From NCBI GenBank assembly GCA_934630555.1, contig CAKTXB010000105.1, positions 1 through 6,974 of the forward strand: a DNA stretch of 6,974 nucleotides, read 5' to 3'. The stretch comes from an uncultured Oscillospiraceae bacterium (GTDB taxonomy: Bacteria; Bacillota; Clostridia; Oscillospirales; Oscillospiraceae). The notes under the pieces were generated by a model. It was given only the letters and a program-made list of their open reading frames with translations. It was not told the DNA's origin and made no database searches. The translations under genes were made by a program, and so were the position numbers. Positions 1 to 5,367 of this stretch are shown here, piece after piece. Each line of letters opens with the position of its first letter. The stretch's first letter is position 1.

Positions 1-1
1 G

Positions 2-349
2 TGTGTGGAAAACGTGCTGGAAGAGCAGTTTGACACCTTGCTGGAAACCGTCCGGCAGGCAAATGACGCGCACGTGCGCGTGTGTCTGGACATCGGCCAC
101 GCACACTGTCAGGGCGGCGACGTGCTGCCGTGGGTCGAGGCGCTCGCGCCCTGGCTTTCGCACGTTCACCTGCACAGCAACCATGGCGCGCGCGATGAGC
201 ACCTGCTGCCGTTTGAAGGCGATCAGGATGTGCCCGCGCTGCTGCGCGCCATCGAGCGCCTTGCGCCCGATGTCACCTATACATTAGAGGTTTTCTCCGC
301 CCGCACCTCGGTCGAGTGGCTTTTGAAAGAAGGTTTTCTGCATGACTGA
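2..349 (+). CDS. TIM-barrel (AP endonuclease 2 / sugar phosphate isomerase-like) protein, C-terminal part; candidate cobamide hydrolase CbiR
   Basis: The gene enters from the left edge, so its start is not visible; about 115 C-terminal residues are present. They carry the signature of the xylose-isomerase-like TIM barrel (AP endonuclease 2 superfamily): an ENV motif at the extreme left, CLDIGHAH about 30 residues later, then HVHLHSNHG followed by DEHLLPFEG, and a final LEVF strand. The Glu, Asp and His residues in these motifs are the usual divalent-metal ligands. Family members include sugar phosphate isomerases/epimerases, endonuclease IV and CbiR, which cleaves the phosphoribosyl bond in the cobamide nucleotide loop. 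The last 8 bases overlap the start of cobT, so the gene belongs to the cobamide operon and a CbiR-like role in remodelling is the best contextual guess. The superfamily call is firm; the CbiR assignment is inference, and an unrelated sugar isomerase remains possible. Confidence 0.8.
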   Translation, partial: CVENVLEEQFDTLLETVRQANDAHVRVCLDIGHAHCQGGDVLPWVEALAPWLSHVHLHSNHGARDEHLLPFEGDQDVPALLRAIERLAPDVTYTLEVFSARTSVEWLLKEGFLHD

Positions 350-1436
350 CGCACAGCTCGCCGCGCGCTGCGCACACATTCCCCCACTGGACACCGGCGC
401 CATGGACAAAGCCCGCCGGCGGCAGGCCGAGCTGGCCAAGCCGCCCGGCAGCCTTGGCCTGCTGGAGGACATCTCCATCCGCATGGCCGGCATCACCGGA
501 CAGATCCGCAACGCGCTGAAGCGCACGCGCATTTATGTCCTCGCCGCCGACAACGGCGTGGTGGCCGAAGGCGTGTCGTCCGCGCCGCAGTCCGTGACGC
601 TGGCGCAGTCCATCAACCTCACGCGCGGTCTGACCGGCGCGTCTTCGCTGGCCCGGCACTTTGGCGATGGGCTTGTCGTCGTGGACGTCGGCATCGCCGC
701 CGACTATACCTGTCCGCAGATATTGGACCGCCGCATTGCGCGCGGCACACGCAACCTTGCCAAAGAGCCCGCCATGACGCGCGAGCAGGCGCTGCGCGCA
801 TTGGAGATTGGCCTGGAGCTGGCCGCCGACGCCAAACGCGACGGCGTGCAGGCCCTCGGCGTGGGTGAAATGGGCATCGGCAACACCACGACCTCCGCTG
901 CCGTGCTCGCCGCGCTCACCGGCTGCGCCGTGGAAGACGTCACCAGCCGCGGCGGCGGCGTCACCGACGACGGCTTTGCCCGCAAAAAGACCGTCATTAC
1001 AAACGCGCTGGCCGCCCTGCGGCCCAACGCGGCCGACCCGGTGGACGTGCTCAGCAAGGTCGGCGGCTTCGACTTGGCCGCCATGACCGGCGTATTTCTC
1101 GGCGCGGCAGAGCAGCATATTCCCGTGGTCATCGACGGGTTCATCTCCATTGTTGCAGCGCTGTGTGCCGCGCGCCTGTGCCCCGCGGCGCGGGAATATT
1201 TCTTTGCCTCGCACGGCTCGTATGAGCGCGGCTACGCCGTGGCGGCGCACGAGCTGGGGCTTTCACCGGTCCTGATGCTGGGAATGCGCCTTGGCGAGGG
1301 CAGCGGCTGTCCGCTGGGCTTCCGTGTTTTAGAGGCGGCCTGCGCCGCCATGAACGATATGGCGACATTTGACGAAGCGCGCATCGACGACGGCTACCTG
1401 GCCCCCATCCGCGCGCATGACAGCTTTACGGTATGA
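342..1436 (+). CDS. cobT: Nicotinate-nucleotide--dimethylbenzimidazole phosphoribosyltransferase
   Basis: CobT activates the lower-ligand base. It transfers phosphoribose from nicotinate mononucleotide to 5,6-dimethylbenzimidazole or a related base, giving the alpha-ribotide that CobS uses; it is cytoplasmic. The 364-residue length is normal. Visible family motifs are KPPGSLG (residues 33-39), ADNGVVAEGVSSAPQSVT (from 69), GEMGIGNTTTSAA (from 175), a Gly-rich SRGGGVTDDG segment, MTGVFLGAAEQHIPVVIDGF, SHGSYERG and RLGEGSG (316-322). Glu176 and Glu319 sit where Salmonella CobT has its two functionally important glutamates (174 and 317), so the enzyme looks intact. A GAAAGAAGG Shine-Dalgarno site lies about 8 bases before the ATG, inside the end of the upstream gene, and the genes overlap by 8 bases. 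The stop overlaps the cobU start (ATGA). The base it prefers cannot be read from the sequence. Confidence 0.96.
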   Translation: MTDAQLAARCAHIPPLDTGAMDKARRRQAELAKPPGSLGLLEDISIRMAGITGQIRNALKRTRIYVLAADNGVVAEGVSSAPQSVTLAQSINLTRGLTGASSLARHFGDGLVVVDVGIAADYTCPQILDRRIARGTRNLAKEPAMTREQALRALEIGLELAADAKRDGVQALGVGEMGIGNTTTSAAVLAALTGCAVEDVTSRGGGVTDDGFARKKTVITNALAALRPNAADPVDVLSKVGGFDLAAMTGVFLGAAEQHIPVVIDGFISIVAALCAARLCPAAREYFFASHGSYERGYAVAAHELGLSPVLMLGMRLGEGSGCPLGFRVLEAACAAMNDMATFDEARIDDGYLAPIRAHDSFTV

Positions 1437-1972
1437 ATTATTTTCTTGCAGGCGGCTCAAAAAGCGGAAAATCCATGCTCGGCCAGCACGTGGCCAAAGC
1501 GCTCGGCCCGGGCCTGCCGCACTATTATCTGGCCACCATGATCCCGCACGACCGGGAGGACGACGCGTGCATTGCCCGCCACCGCGCCGAGCGCGCAGGC
1601 TGGGGCTTTGAGACCGTGGAGTGCGGCACGAACATCCTCTCCGCGCTGGACACGGCCGACCCCGGCGGTGTGTTTCTGCTCGACAGCGTCACGGCGCTGC
1701 TCTCCAACGAAATGTTCCGCCCCGACGGCGCCATGGACGAAGCCGCCGGCACGCGGCTGGCGCACGACCTGACGCAGTTTGCGCGCAGGACCGGACATAC
1801 TGTCTTTGTCTGTGACATCATTTTCTCCGACGCGCTGCAATATGACCCCTGGACGGAACACTTCCGACAGGCGCTGGGCGAGATCGGCGCCGCGCTGTGC
1901 CGCGTGTGCGAAAACGTCTGTGAAGTCGCCGCCGGCATCCCGGACTGGTATAAAGGAGGCTTTCCGCAATGA
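1433..1972 (+). CDS. cobU: Adenosylcobinamide kinase / adenosylcobinamide-phosphate guanylyltransferase (divergent CobU)
   Basis: CobU phosphorylates adenosylcobinamide and then guanylylates it to adenosylcobinamide-GDP, the acceptor for CobS. At 179 residues it has the normal family length. The P-loop GGSKSGKS occupies residues 7-14. His50, in the segment ARHRAERAGW, matches the position of the guanylylated histidine of Salmonella CobU, and Asp84 in LLDSVTALLSN matches the second nucleotide-site motif. The C-terminal third is divergent: the usual NEVGxGIVP stretch is replaced by a DIIFSDALQYDPW region, although the terminal AAGIPDWYK resembles the family end. No clear Shine-Dalgarno site precedes the ATG, which overlaps the cobT stop as ATGA, so translation is probably coupled. 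Context between cobT and cobS makes the role secure. Whether it still performs both reactions alone is uncertain, because a second CobU-like gene lies after cobS. Confidence 0.88.
   Translation: MNYFLAGGSKSGKSMLGQHVAKALGPGLPHYYLATMIPHDREDDACIARHRAERAGWGFETVECGTNILSALDTADPGGVFLLDSVTALLSNEMFRPDGAMDEAAGTRLAHDLTQFARRTGHTVFVCDIIFSDALQYDPWTEHFRQALGEIGAALCRVCENVCEVAAGIPDWYKGGFPQ
1952..1959 (+). promoter_or_regulatory. Strong ribosome binding site for cobS
   Basis: AAAGGAGG lies inside the end of cobU, 9 bases before the cobS ATG. It fixes that start, even though the ATG overlaps the cobU stop codon. Confidence 0.85.
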
Positions 1973-2703
1973 AAAAGCAATGGCGCGCGCTGTGCATGGC
2001 ATGGGGCATGTTCTGCATCGTGCCCTGCCCCAGCCGCAAATGGGAGGAAAGCGCCCGCAGCTGGATGATCGTCTGGTTCCCGCTCATAGGTCTGCTTGTG
2101 GGCGCGGCGCTGTGGGCGCTGAGCCTGCTGCCGGGCTCCATGCTCCGCGCCGCCGTTTTGTGCGCCGCACCGTTTGTCATAACGGGCTTTTTGCATCTGG
2201 ACGGCTATATGGACTGCTGCGACGCCATCCTCTCGCGCCGCGACTTGGCCACGCGGCAGAAAATTCTCAAGGACGCGCACGTCGGCGCGTTTGCCGTCAT
2301 CGGCCTTGCCATTTTGTTTTTGCTGCAATTTGCAGCCTTCTGTACGCTGGACGCGCGGCGGAGCGCGCCAGCGCTGCTGCTGCTCCCCGTCTGCACGCGC
2401 GCCGTATCCGGCCTGTGCGTGAGCACCATGCGCACCATGTCCACCAGCCAATACAGCGGTGACTATGCCCGCGAGCGCAAAACGCCGCAGTGCGTCTGCC
2501 TCGTGCTCTGGCTCGCGGCGGCGCTTGCGGCGGGATGGTTCCTTTGCGGCGTGCGCGTGCTGGCGCTGGCCGGCGGCGCGCTTGGCGTCTGGCTGGCGGC
2601 ACTGTATGGAAAGCATCAGCTTGGCGGAATGTCCGGCGACGTATCCGGCTTTGCGCTGACGCTCGGCGAACTGGCAGGTTTTCTCTGCCTCTGTCTATTG
2701 TAA
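1969..2703 (+). CDS. cobS: Adenosylcobinamide-GDP ribazoletransferase (cobalamin synthase)
   Basis: CobS is the integral-membrane enzyme that joins adenosylcobinamide-GDP to the alpha-ribotide made by CobT, closing the nucleotide loop. The 244-residue protein is mostly hydrophobic, with several membrane helices. It shows the family metal/substrate motif HLDGYMDCCDA at residues 76-86 (Asp78, Asp82 and Asp85 being the conserved acidic set), then LKDAHVGAFAV, and near the C-terminus GGMSGDVSG (219-227), the counterpart of the usual GGxTGDxxG. The start is set by the AAAGGAGG site and an ATGA overlap with cobU. The protein is unusually rich in cysteine, for instance in the first 20 residues and in DCCD, with no function evident for these. 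Using the CobT product directly would yield a cobamide 5'-phosphate needing a CobC-type phosphatase, which is not in the window. Confidence 0.95.
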   Translation: MKKQWRALCMAWGMFCIVPCPSRKWEESARSWMIVWFPLIGLLVGAALWALSLLPGSMLRAAVLCAAPFVITGFLHLDGYMDCCDAILSRRDLATRQKILKDAHVGAFAVIGLAILFLLQFAAFCTLDARRSAPALLLLPVCTRAVSGLCVSTMRTMSTSQYSGDYARERKTPQCVCLVLWLAAALAAGWFLCGVRVLALAGGALGVWLAALYGKHQLGGMSGDVSGFALTLGELAGFLCLCLL

Positions 2704-2715
2704 GGAGGGCAGACT

Positions 2716-3084
2716 ATGATCGTGATCCTCGGCGGCGCCTATCAGCAAAAGCGCGCCTTTGCCATGGAGCAGTACCACCTCACCCCCGCGGATTTCTGCG
2801 ACTGCACGAACGCCGCGCCCGACCTTTCGCGCCGCGCGCTGTGCCATATGGAGCAATACGTCCTGTCCTGCATCCGCACAGGGCAGGATGAACAGGCGCT
2901 GCTGCAAAACGCCGCCTTGCAGGATAAGATCCTCATTTTTGACGACATTTCCTGCGGCGTTGTGCCTATGGAAGCCGAGCAGCGCCGCTGGCGTGAGCGC
3001 ACGGGCCGCTTTGCCGCAGCGCTGGCCCGGCAGGCGGATGCCGTCTGGCGCGTATTTTTCGGTCTTGGCCGGCAGCTCAAATAA
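2716..3084 (+). CDS. Short CobU-family protein lacking the P-loop
   Basis: This 122-residue protein starts MIVILGGAYQQK, where CobU has GGxRSGKS: the glycines remain but the Ser-Gly-Lys-Ser of the nucleotide-binding loop is gone. The middle of CobU, with the guanylylated His and the DxxT motif, is missing or greatly reduced. In contrast, residues 76-122 closely follow the CobU C-terminal half: DDISCGVVP (in place of NEVGxGIVP), then RRWRERTGR, LARQADAVWRVFFGL and a terminal LK. It follows cobS by 12 bases, and its strong AAGGAGGG Shine-Dalgarno site begins in the cobS stop codon, so it is clearly translated as part of the operon. It keeps exactly the part that the upstream CobU has diverged in. 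It may partner that protein, or be a regulatory or corrinoid-binding paralogue. Catalysis alone is unlikely. The family call is good; the function is unknown. Confidence 0.75.
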   Translation: MIVILGGAYQQKRAFAMEQYHLTPADFCDCTNAAPDLSRRALCHMEQYVLSCIRTGQDEQALLQNAALQDKILIFDDISCGVVPMEAEQRRWRERTGRFAAALARQADAVWRVFFGLGRQLK

Positions 3085-3114
3085 GCCTGCCTGCCCGTTT
3101 CCAAATGCCGCCGC

Positions 3115-3143
3115 TTGCACAATCGCAGGAAATGTGCTACACT
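3115..3143 (+). promoter_or_regulatory. Sigma-A-type promoter for the toroid-SLH / DUF4430 gene pair
   Basis: TTGCAC (3115-3120) and TACACT (3138-3143) are separated by 17 bases, and a TG one base upstream of the -10 gives an extended -10 element. Transcription would begin near 3150, leaving a 5' leader of about 54 bases. That is too short for a cobalamin riboswitch. The leader contains an A6/T6 inverted repeat (3157-3173). Confidence 0.65.
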
Positions 3144-3189
3144 GCTGACGACCCATAAAAAATACCGTTTTTTGACGGATCGAACTTCC

Positions 3190-3198
3190 GGAGGGAGG
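3190..3198 (+). promoter_or_regulatory. Strong ribosome binding site for the toroid-SLH gene
   Basis: GGAGGGAGG lies 5 bases before the first ATG (3204) and 8 bases before a second, adjacent ATG (3207). By spacing the second ATG may be the true start; the difference is one residue of the signal peptide. Confidence 0.75.
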
Positions 3199-3203
3199 CT
3201 CAT

Positions 3204-4757
3204 ATGATGAAAAAACTACTGGCCGCGCTGCTGGCAGTCTGCCTGCTCGTCACGCTTTGCCCGGCGGCACTGGCCGCGCAGACGGATGACCTGTCGGGTG
3301 CCATCGCCGGCGCGCAGAAATATCTGCTGGACTCGCTTCCGCGCGGCACGACCGGCGGCGCAGCCGACAGCATCGTCTTTGCGCTCGTGCGCAGCAATGC
3401 CGCGCTTCCAACGGACTACACGCTGCAATATGCGCAGAGCGTAGCCGCAGAGCTCCTTGAAAACGGCGGCGCGCTGGCGCTGCAGCGCGGCGGCGAAATG
3501 GGCCGTGCTGTTCTGGCGCTCACCGCCATGGGCTATGACCCGTCCAATTTGTGCGGGCAGAACTTGCTCCCGGCGCTGGCCGACTACGACACCACCGTGC
3601 GCTATGGCATTTCCGGCGCCATCACGGTGCTGCGCGCGCTCGACAGCCGGGGCTACACCATTCCCAAGGCTGACGTGTCCACGCAGGCCACGCGCGCGCT
3701 GTATCTCAACAGCATCCTGAATGTGCAGCTGCCTGACGGCGGCTGGACGCATTCCGGCGGCAAGGCCAACGCCGAGCTGACGGCAAACGTCCTGCAGGTG
3801 CTGGCCAATTACCGCGACCAGTCTGCCGTTGAAAACGCCATTGACCTGGCGCTGACGCGCCTGTCAGAGCTTCAGCAGGACGACGGTGGCTTTACGACCT
3901 GGTCCACCCCCAGCGCCGAGCCGACGGCACAGGTCGTCCTGGCGCTGTGCGCGCTGGGCATCCCGCTGGATGATGCGCGCTTTACAAAAAACGGCGCAAC
4001 AGCGCTGGACAAGCTCCTGACATATCAGGACGCATCCGGCGGCTTCCGCAGCACGACCACACCGCACATCACTGCCACCTATCAGGCGCTGGAGGCCCTG
4101 TGCGCCGTGCAGCGCAGCCGCGCAGGCAGCACGTCGCTGTTTGACCTCAGCGACGTTGTCATGACCCAGCCGGAAACGCGGAGCACCGATGCCAAACCGC
4201 TGACGCTGCAAAAGCCCGGCGCAGTGTTCTCTGACACCGAGCGCCATGAAAACCGTGATGCCATCAGCATTCTCGGCGCATACGGCGTCATCAGCGGCGT
4301 CGGAAACGGCCGCTTCAGCCCCGACAGCACCATGACCCGCGCGCAGTTTGCCAAGATCGTCGTCTGCGCGCTCGGTCTGGAGGCCGCTTACCGCGGCACG
4401 TTCACCGATGTTGCCGAGGACGCATGGTACGCGCCCTATGTGGACACCGCCGCGGCCTATGGCATTGCCAGGGGCGTGGGCGGCGGGCTGTTCAAGCCCG
4501 AAAGCACCATCACCCGGCAGGAGGCCGCCGTCATGCTGACCCGCGCCGCCGCGCTGTGCGGCTTTGACACGCAGTCGGCGGACACGTCTAATGTAGACGC
4601 CGCAGTGGCCGGCTGGGCGCAGAGCGCCATGGCTTTCTGCGCCGCACAGGCGCTGTTCCCCACCGCGCTGCAAACCCAGCCGATGCGTGAGATCTTGCGC
4701 TGCGAGATCGCGCAGACGCTTTGCAATCTGCTCATGCAGACGAATTTACTGCAATAA
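3204..4757 (+). CDS. Secreted alpha/alpha-toroid (squalene-cyclase/prenyltransferase-like) protein with SLH surface anchor
   Basis: Residues 1 to about 25 form a signal peptide (MMKKLL, hydrophobic core, ALA-A). Residues of about 30-320 are an alpha/alpha-toroid of the prenyltransferase/squalene-oxidase repeat type: Gly-Gly-aromatic turns recur at PDGGW (177-181), DDGGF (226-230) and ASGGF (277-281), about 50 residues apart, with helices such as VLALTAMGYDP before them. Three SLH repeats follow: FSDTERHENRDAI from 342, FTDVAEDAWYAPYV from 400, and a degenerate third to the end. SLH repeats bind secondary cell-wall polymers, so the protein should sit on the cell surface. No DxDD-type catalytic motif of a real terpene cyclase is seen, so a binding role is more likely. 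The next gene supplies a DUF4430 domain; toroid plus DUF4430 mirrors intrinsic factor/transcobalamin, and the cobamide operon upstream supports corrinoid capture. Domains are clear; the ligand is inferred. Confidence 0.88.
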   Translation: MMKKLLAALLAVCLLVTLCPAALAAQTDDLSGAIAGAQKYLLDSLPRGTTGGAADSIVFALVRSNAALPTDYTLQYAQSVAAELLENGGALALQRGGEMGRAVLALTAMGYDPSNLCGQNLLPALADYDTTVRYGISGAITVLRALDSRGYTIPKADVSTQATRALYLNSILNVQLPDGGWTHSGGKANAELTANVLQVLANYRDQSAVENAIDLALTRLSELQQDDGGFTTWSTPSAEPTAQVVLALCALGIPLDDARFTKNGATALDKLLTYQDASGGFRSTTTPHITATYQALEALCAVQRSRAGSTSLFDLSDVVMTQPETRSTDAKPLTLQKPGAVFSDTERHENRDAISILGAYGVISGVGNGRFSPDSTMTRAQFAKIVVCALGLEAAYRGTFTDVAEDAWYAPYVDTAAAYGIARGVGGGLFKPESTITRQEAAVMLTRAAALCGFDTQSADTSNVDAAVAGWAQSAMAFCAAQALFPTALQTQPMREILRCEIAQTLCNLLMQTNLLQ

Positions 4758-4759
4758 TC

Positions 4760-4765
4760 AGGAGG
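4760..4765 (+). promoter_or_regulatory. Ribosome binding site deciding the DUF4430 lipoprotein start
   Basis: AGGAGG lies 6 bases before the ATG at 4772. It favours that start over the in-frame ATG at 4721, which lies inside the upstream gene and would put 17 charged residues before the signal peptide. Confidence 0.85.
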
Positions 4766-4771
4766 CGCTCC

Positions 4772-5245
4772 ATGAAAAACCGTATTTTTGCACTGCTTTG
4801 CGCCGTGCTGCTCGCTTTGTCCTGCACAGCCTGCGCCGCCAAGCCGGAAAAGCAGACCTGTACCCTCACCGTCAGCTGCGCCGCGCTGACCAAAGACCTT
4901 TCGCGCCTGTCTGCGGATAAGGCCGCCCTGACGCTCCCGTCTGACGGCCAGATCATCCCCACGCAGACCGTGGAATTTGAAGCCGGCCGATCGGCGCTGG
5001 ACGTGCTGAAGCTGACTGCTGAGAAAAACAATATTCCGCTCGATATTGTGGATGGCGAATATGTCTACGTCAACGCCATCGGCGGTCTGGCCGGTCTGGA
5101 CGCAGGCGACCTGTCCGGCTGGATGTTCAGCCGCAACGGCGAGTTCCCGGATGAAAGCTGTGCCGCTGTCACCGTAGAGCCCGGCGATGAGATCGCCTTC
5201 CTCTACACCTGCGACATGGGTGCCGACCTCGGCATCGTCTGGTAA
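4772..5245 (+). CDS. DUF4430 (transcobalamin-like C-terminal domain) lipoprotein
   Basis: The 157-residue protein begins MKNRIFALLCAVLLALSC, a lipoprotein-type signal peptide. Cys21 (preceded by C-T-A) or Cys18 (preceded by A-L-S) would be the lipidated residue; neither lipobox is perfect, since Leu is not at -3. Residues of about 30-157 match the DUF4430 pattern: a CTLTVSC opening strand, LPSDGQII, TVEFEAGRSALDVL, YVYVNAIGGLAGLDAGDLSGWMF, NGEFP and a closing EPGDEIAFLYTCDMGADLG. This domain corresponds to the C-terminal beta domain of vertebrate cobalamin carriers. It starts 14 bases after the toroid-SLH gene and shares its promoter, so the two are probably made together: one wall-anchored, one membrane-anchored. 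The likely role is binding a corrinoid or a related ligand with its partner. The domain call is strong; the ligand is inferred from fold and neighbours. Confidence 0.88.
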   Translation: MKNRIFALLCAVLLALSCTACAAKPEKQTCTLTVSCAALTKDLSRLSADKAALTLPSDGQIIPTQTVEFEAGRSALDVLKLTAEKNNIPLDIVDGEYVYVNAIGGLAGLDAGDLSGWMFSRNGEFPDESCAAVTVEPGDEIAFLYTCDMGADLGIVW

Positions 5246-5282
5246 AGCTGCTTGGCAAGGTATACCAATACTCAAATCGCGC

Positions 5283-5316
5283 CCGTGTAAAATGATACTT
5301 TACACGGACGTTTTTT
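5283..5316 (+). terminator. Intrinsic terminator after the toroid-SLH / DUF4430 unit
   Basis: A perfect 9-bp stem (CCGTGTAAA at 5283-5291 with TTTACACGG at 5299-5307) has a 7-base loop. Three bases later comes a run of six T (5311-5316). It lies 38 bases after the lipoprotein stop codon and separates that unit from the flavoprotein gene. Confidence 0.8.
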
Positions 5317-5326
5317 GTGTTAAAAT
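5299..5326 (+). promoter_or_regulatory. Sigma-A-type promoter for the dihydrolipoyl dehydrogenase gene, overlapping the terminator
   Basis: TTTACA (5299-5304) and TAAAAT (5321-5326) are separated by 16 bases, each one base from consensus. The -35 box is the 3' arm of the preceding terminator stem, and the T-run lies in the spacer. Transcription should start near 5333, about 35 bases before the start codon. Confidence 0.65.
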
Positions 5327-5367
5327 AGGACTTAAGACTGCCACTCTGAAAACAATGGAGGATACAT

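Noticed and set aside
273..1250. Long open frame on the minus strand opposite cobT
   Set aside because: It lies wholly opposite a gene with all family motifs. Its translation is low-complexity, rich in Gly, Ala, Arg and His, as expected for the antisense of GC-rich codons, and it matches no family.
1525..2616. Minus-strand open frame spanning cobU and cobS
   Set aside because: It crosses two well-supported genes with conserved motifs, and its translation is low-complexity without recognisable domains.
3067..3100. GGCAG / CTGCC inverted repeat at the end of the short CobU gene as a terminator
   Set aside because: The stem is only 5 bp with a long loop and only three T follow, so it is not convincing as a terminator.
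3204..4180. Terpene/squalene cyclase activity of the toroid protein
   Set aside because: There is a signal peptide and SLH anchor, no DxDD-type catalytic motif is seen, and no isoprenoid genes are nearby; the toroid is better read as a binding scaffold.
4721..4771. Upstream ATG extension of the DUF4430 lipoprotein
   Set aside because: It would overlap the toroid-SLH gene, add a charged stretch before the signal peptide and ignore the well-placed AGGAGG before the ATG at 4772.
5252..5268. TTGG...CCAA with GGTATACC as an operator
   Set aside because: It is short and imperfect, and lies upstream of the terminator rather than at the lpdA promoter; there is no second copy to support it.
5340..5346. 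GCCACTC, resembling the B12-box core of cobalamin riboswitches
   Set aside because: It is one base off, isolated and followed too closely by the lpdA start. The other conserved riboswitch segments and room for the fold are absent.
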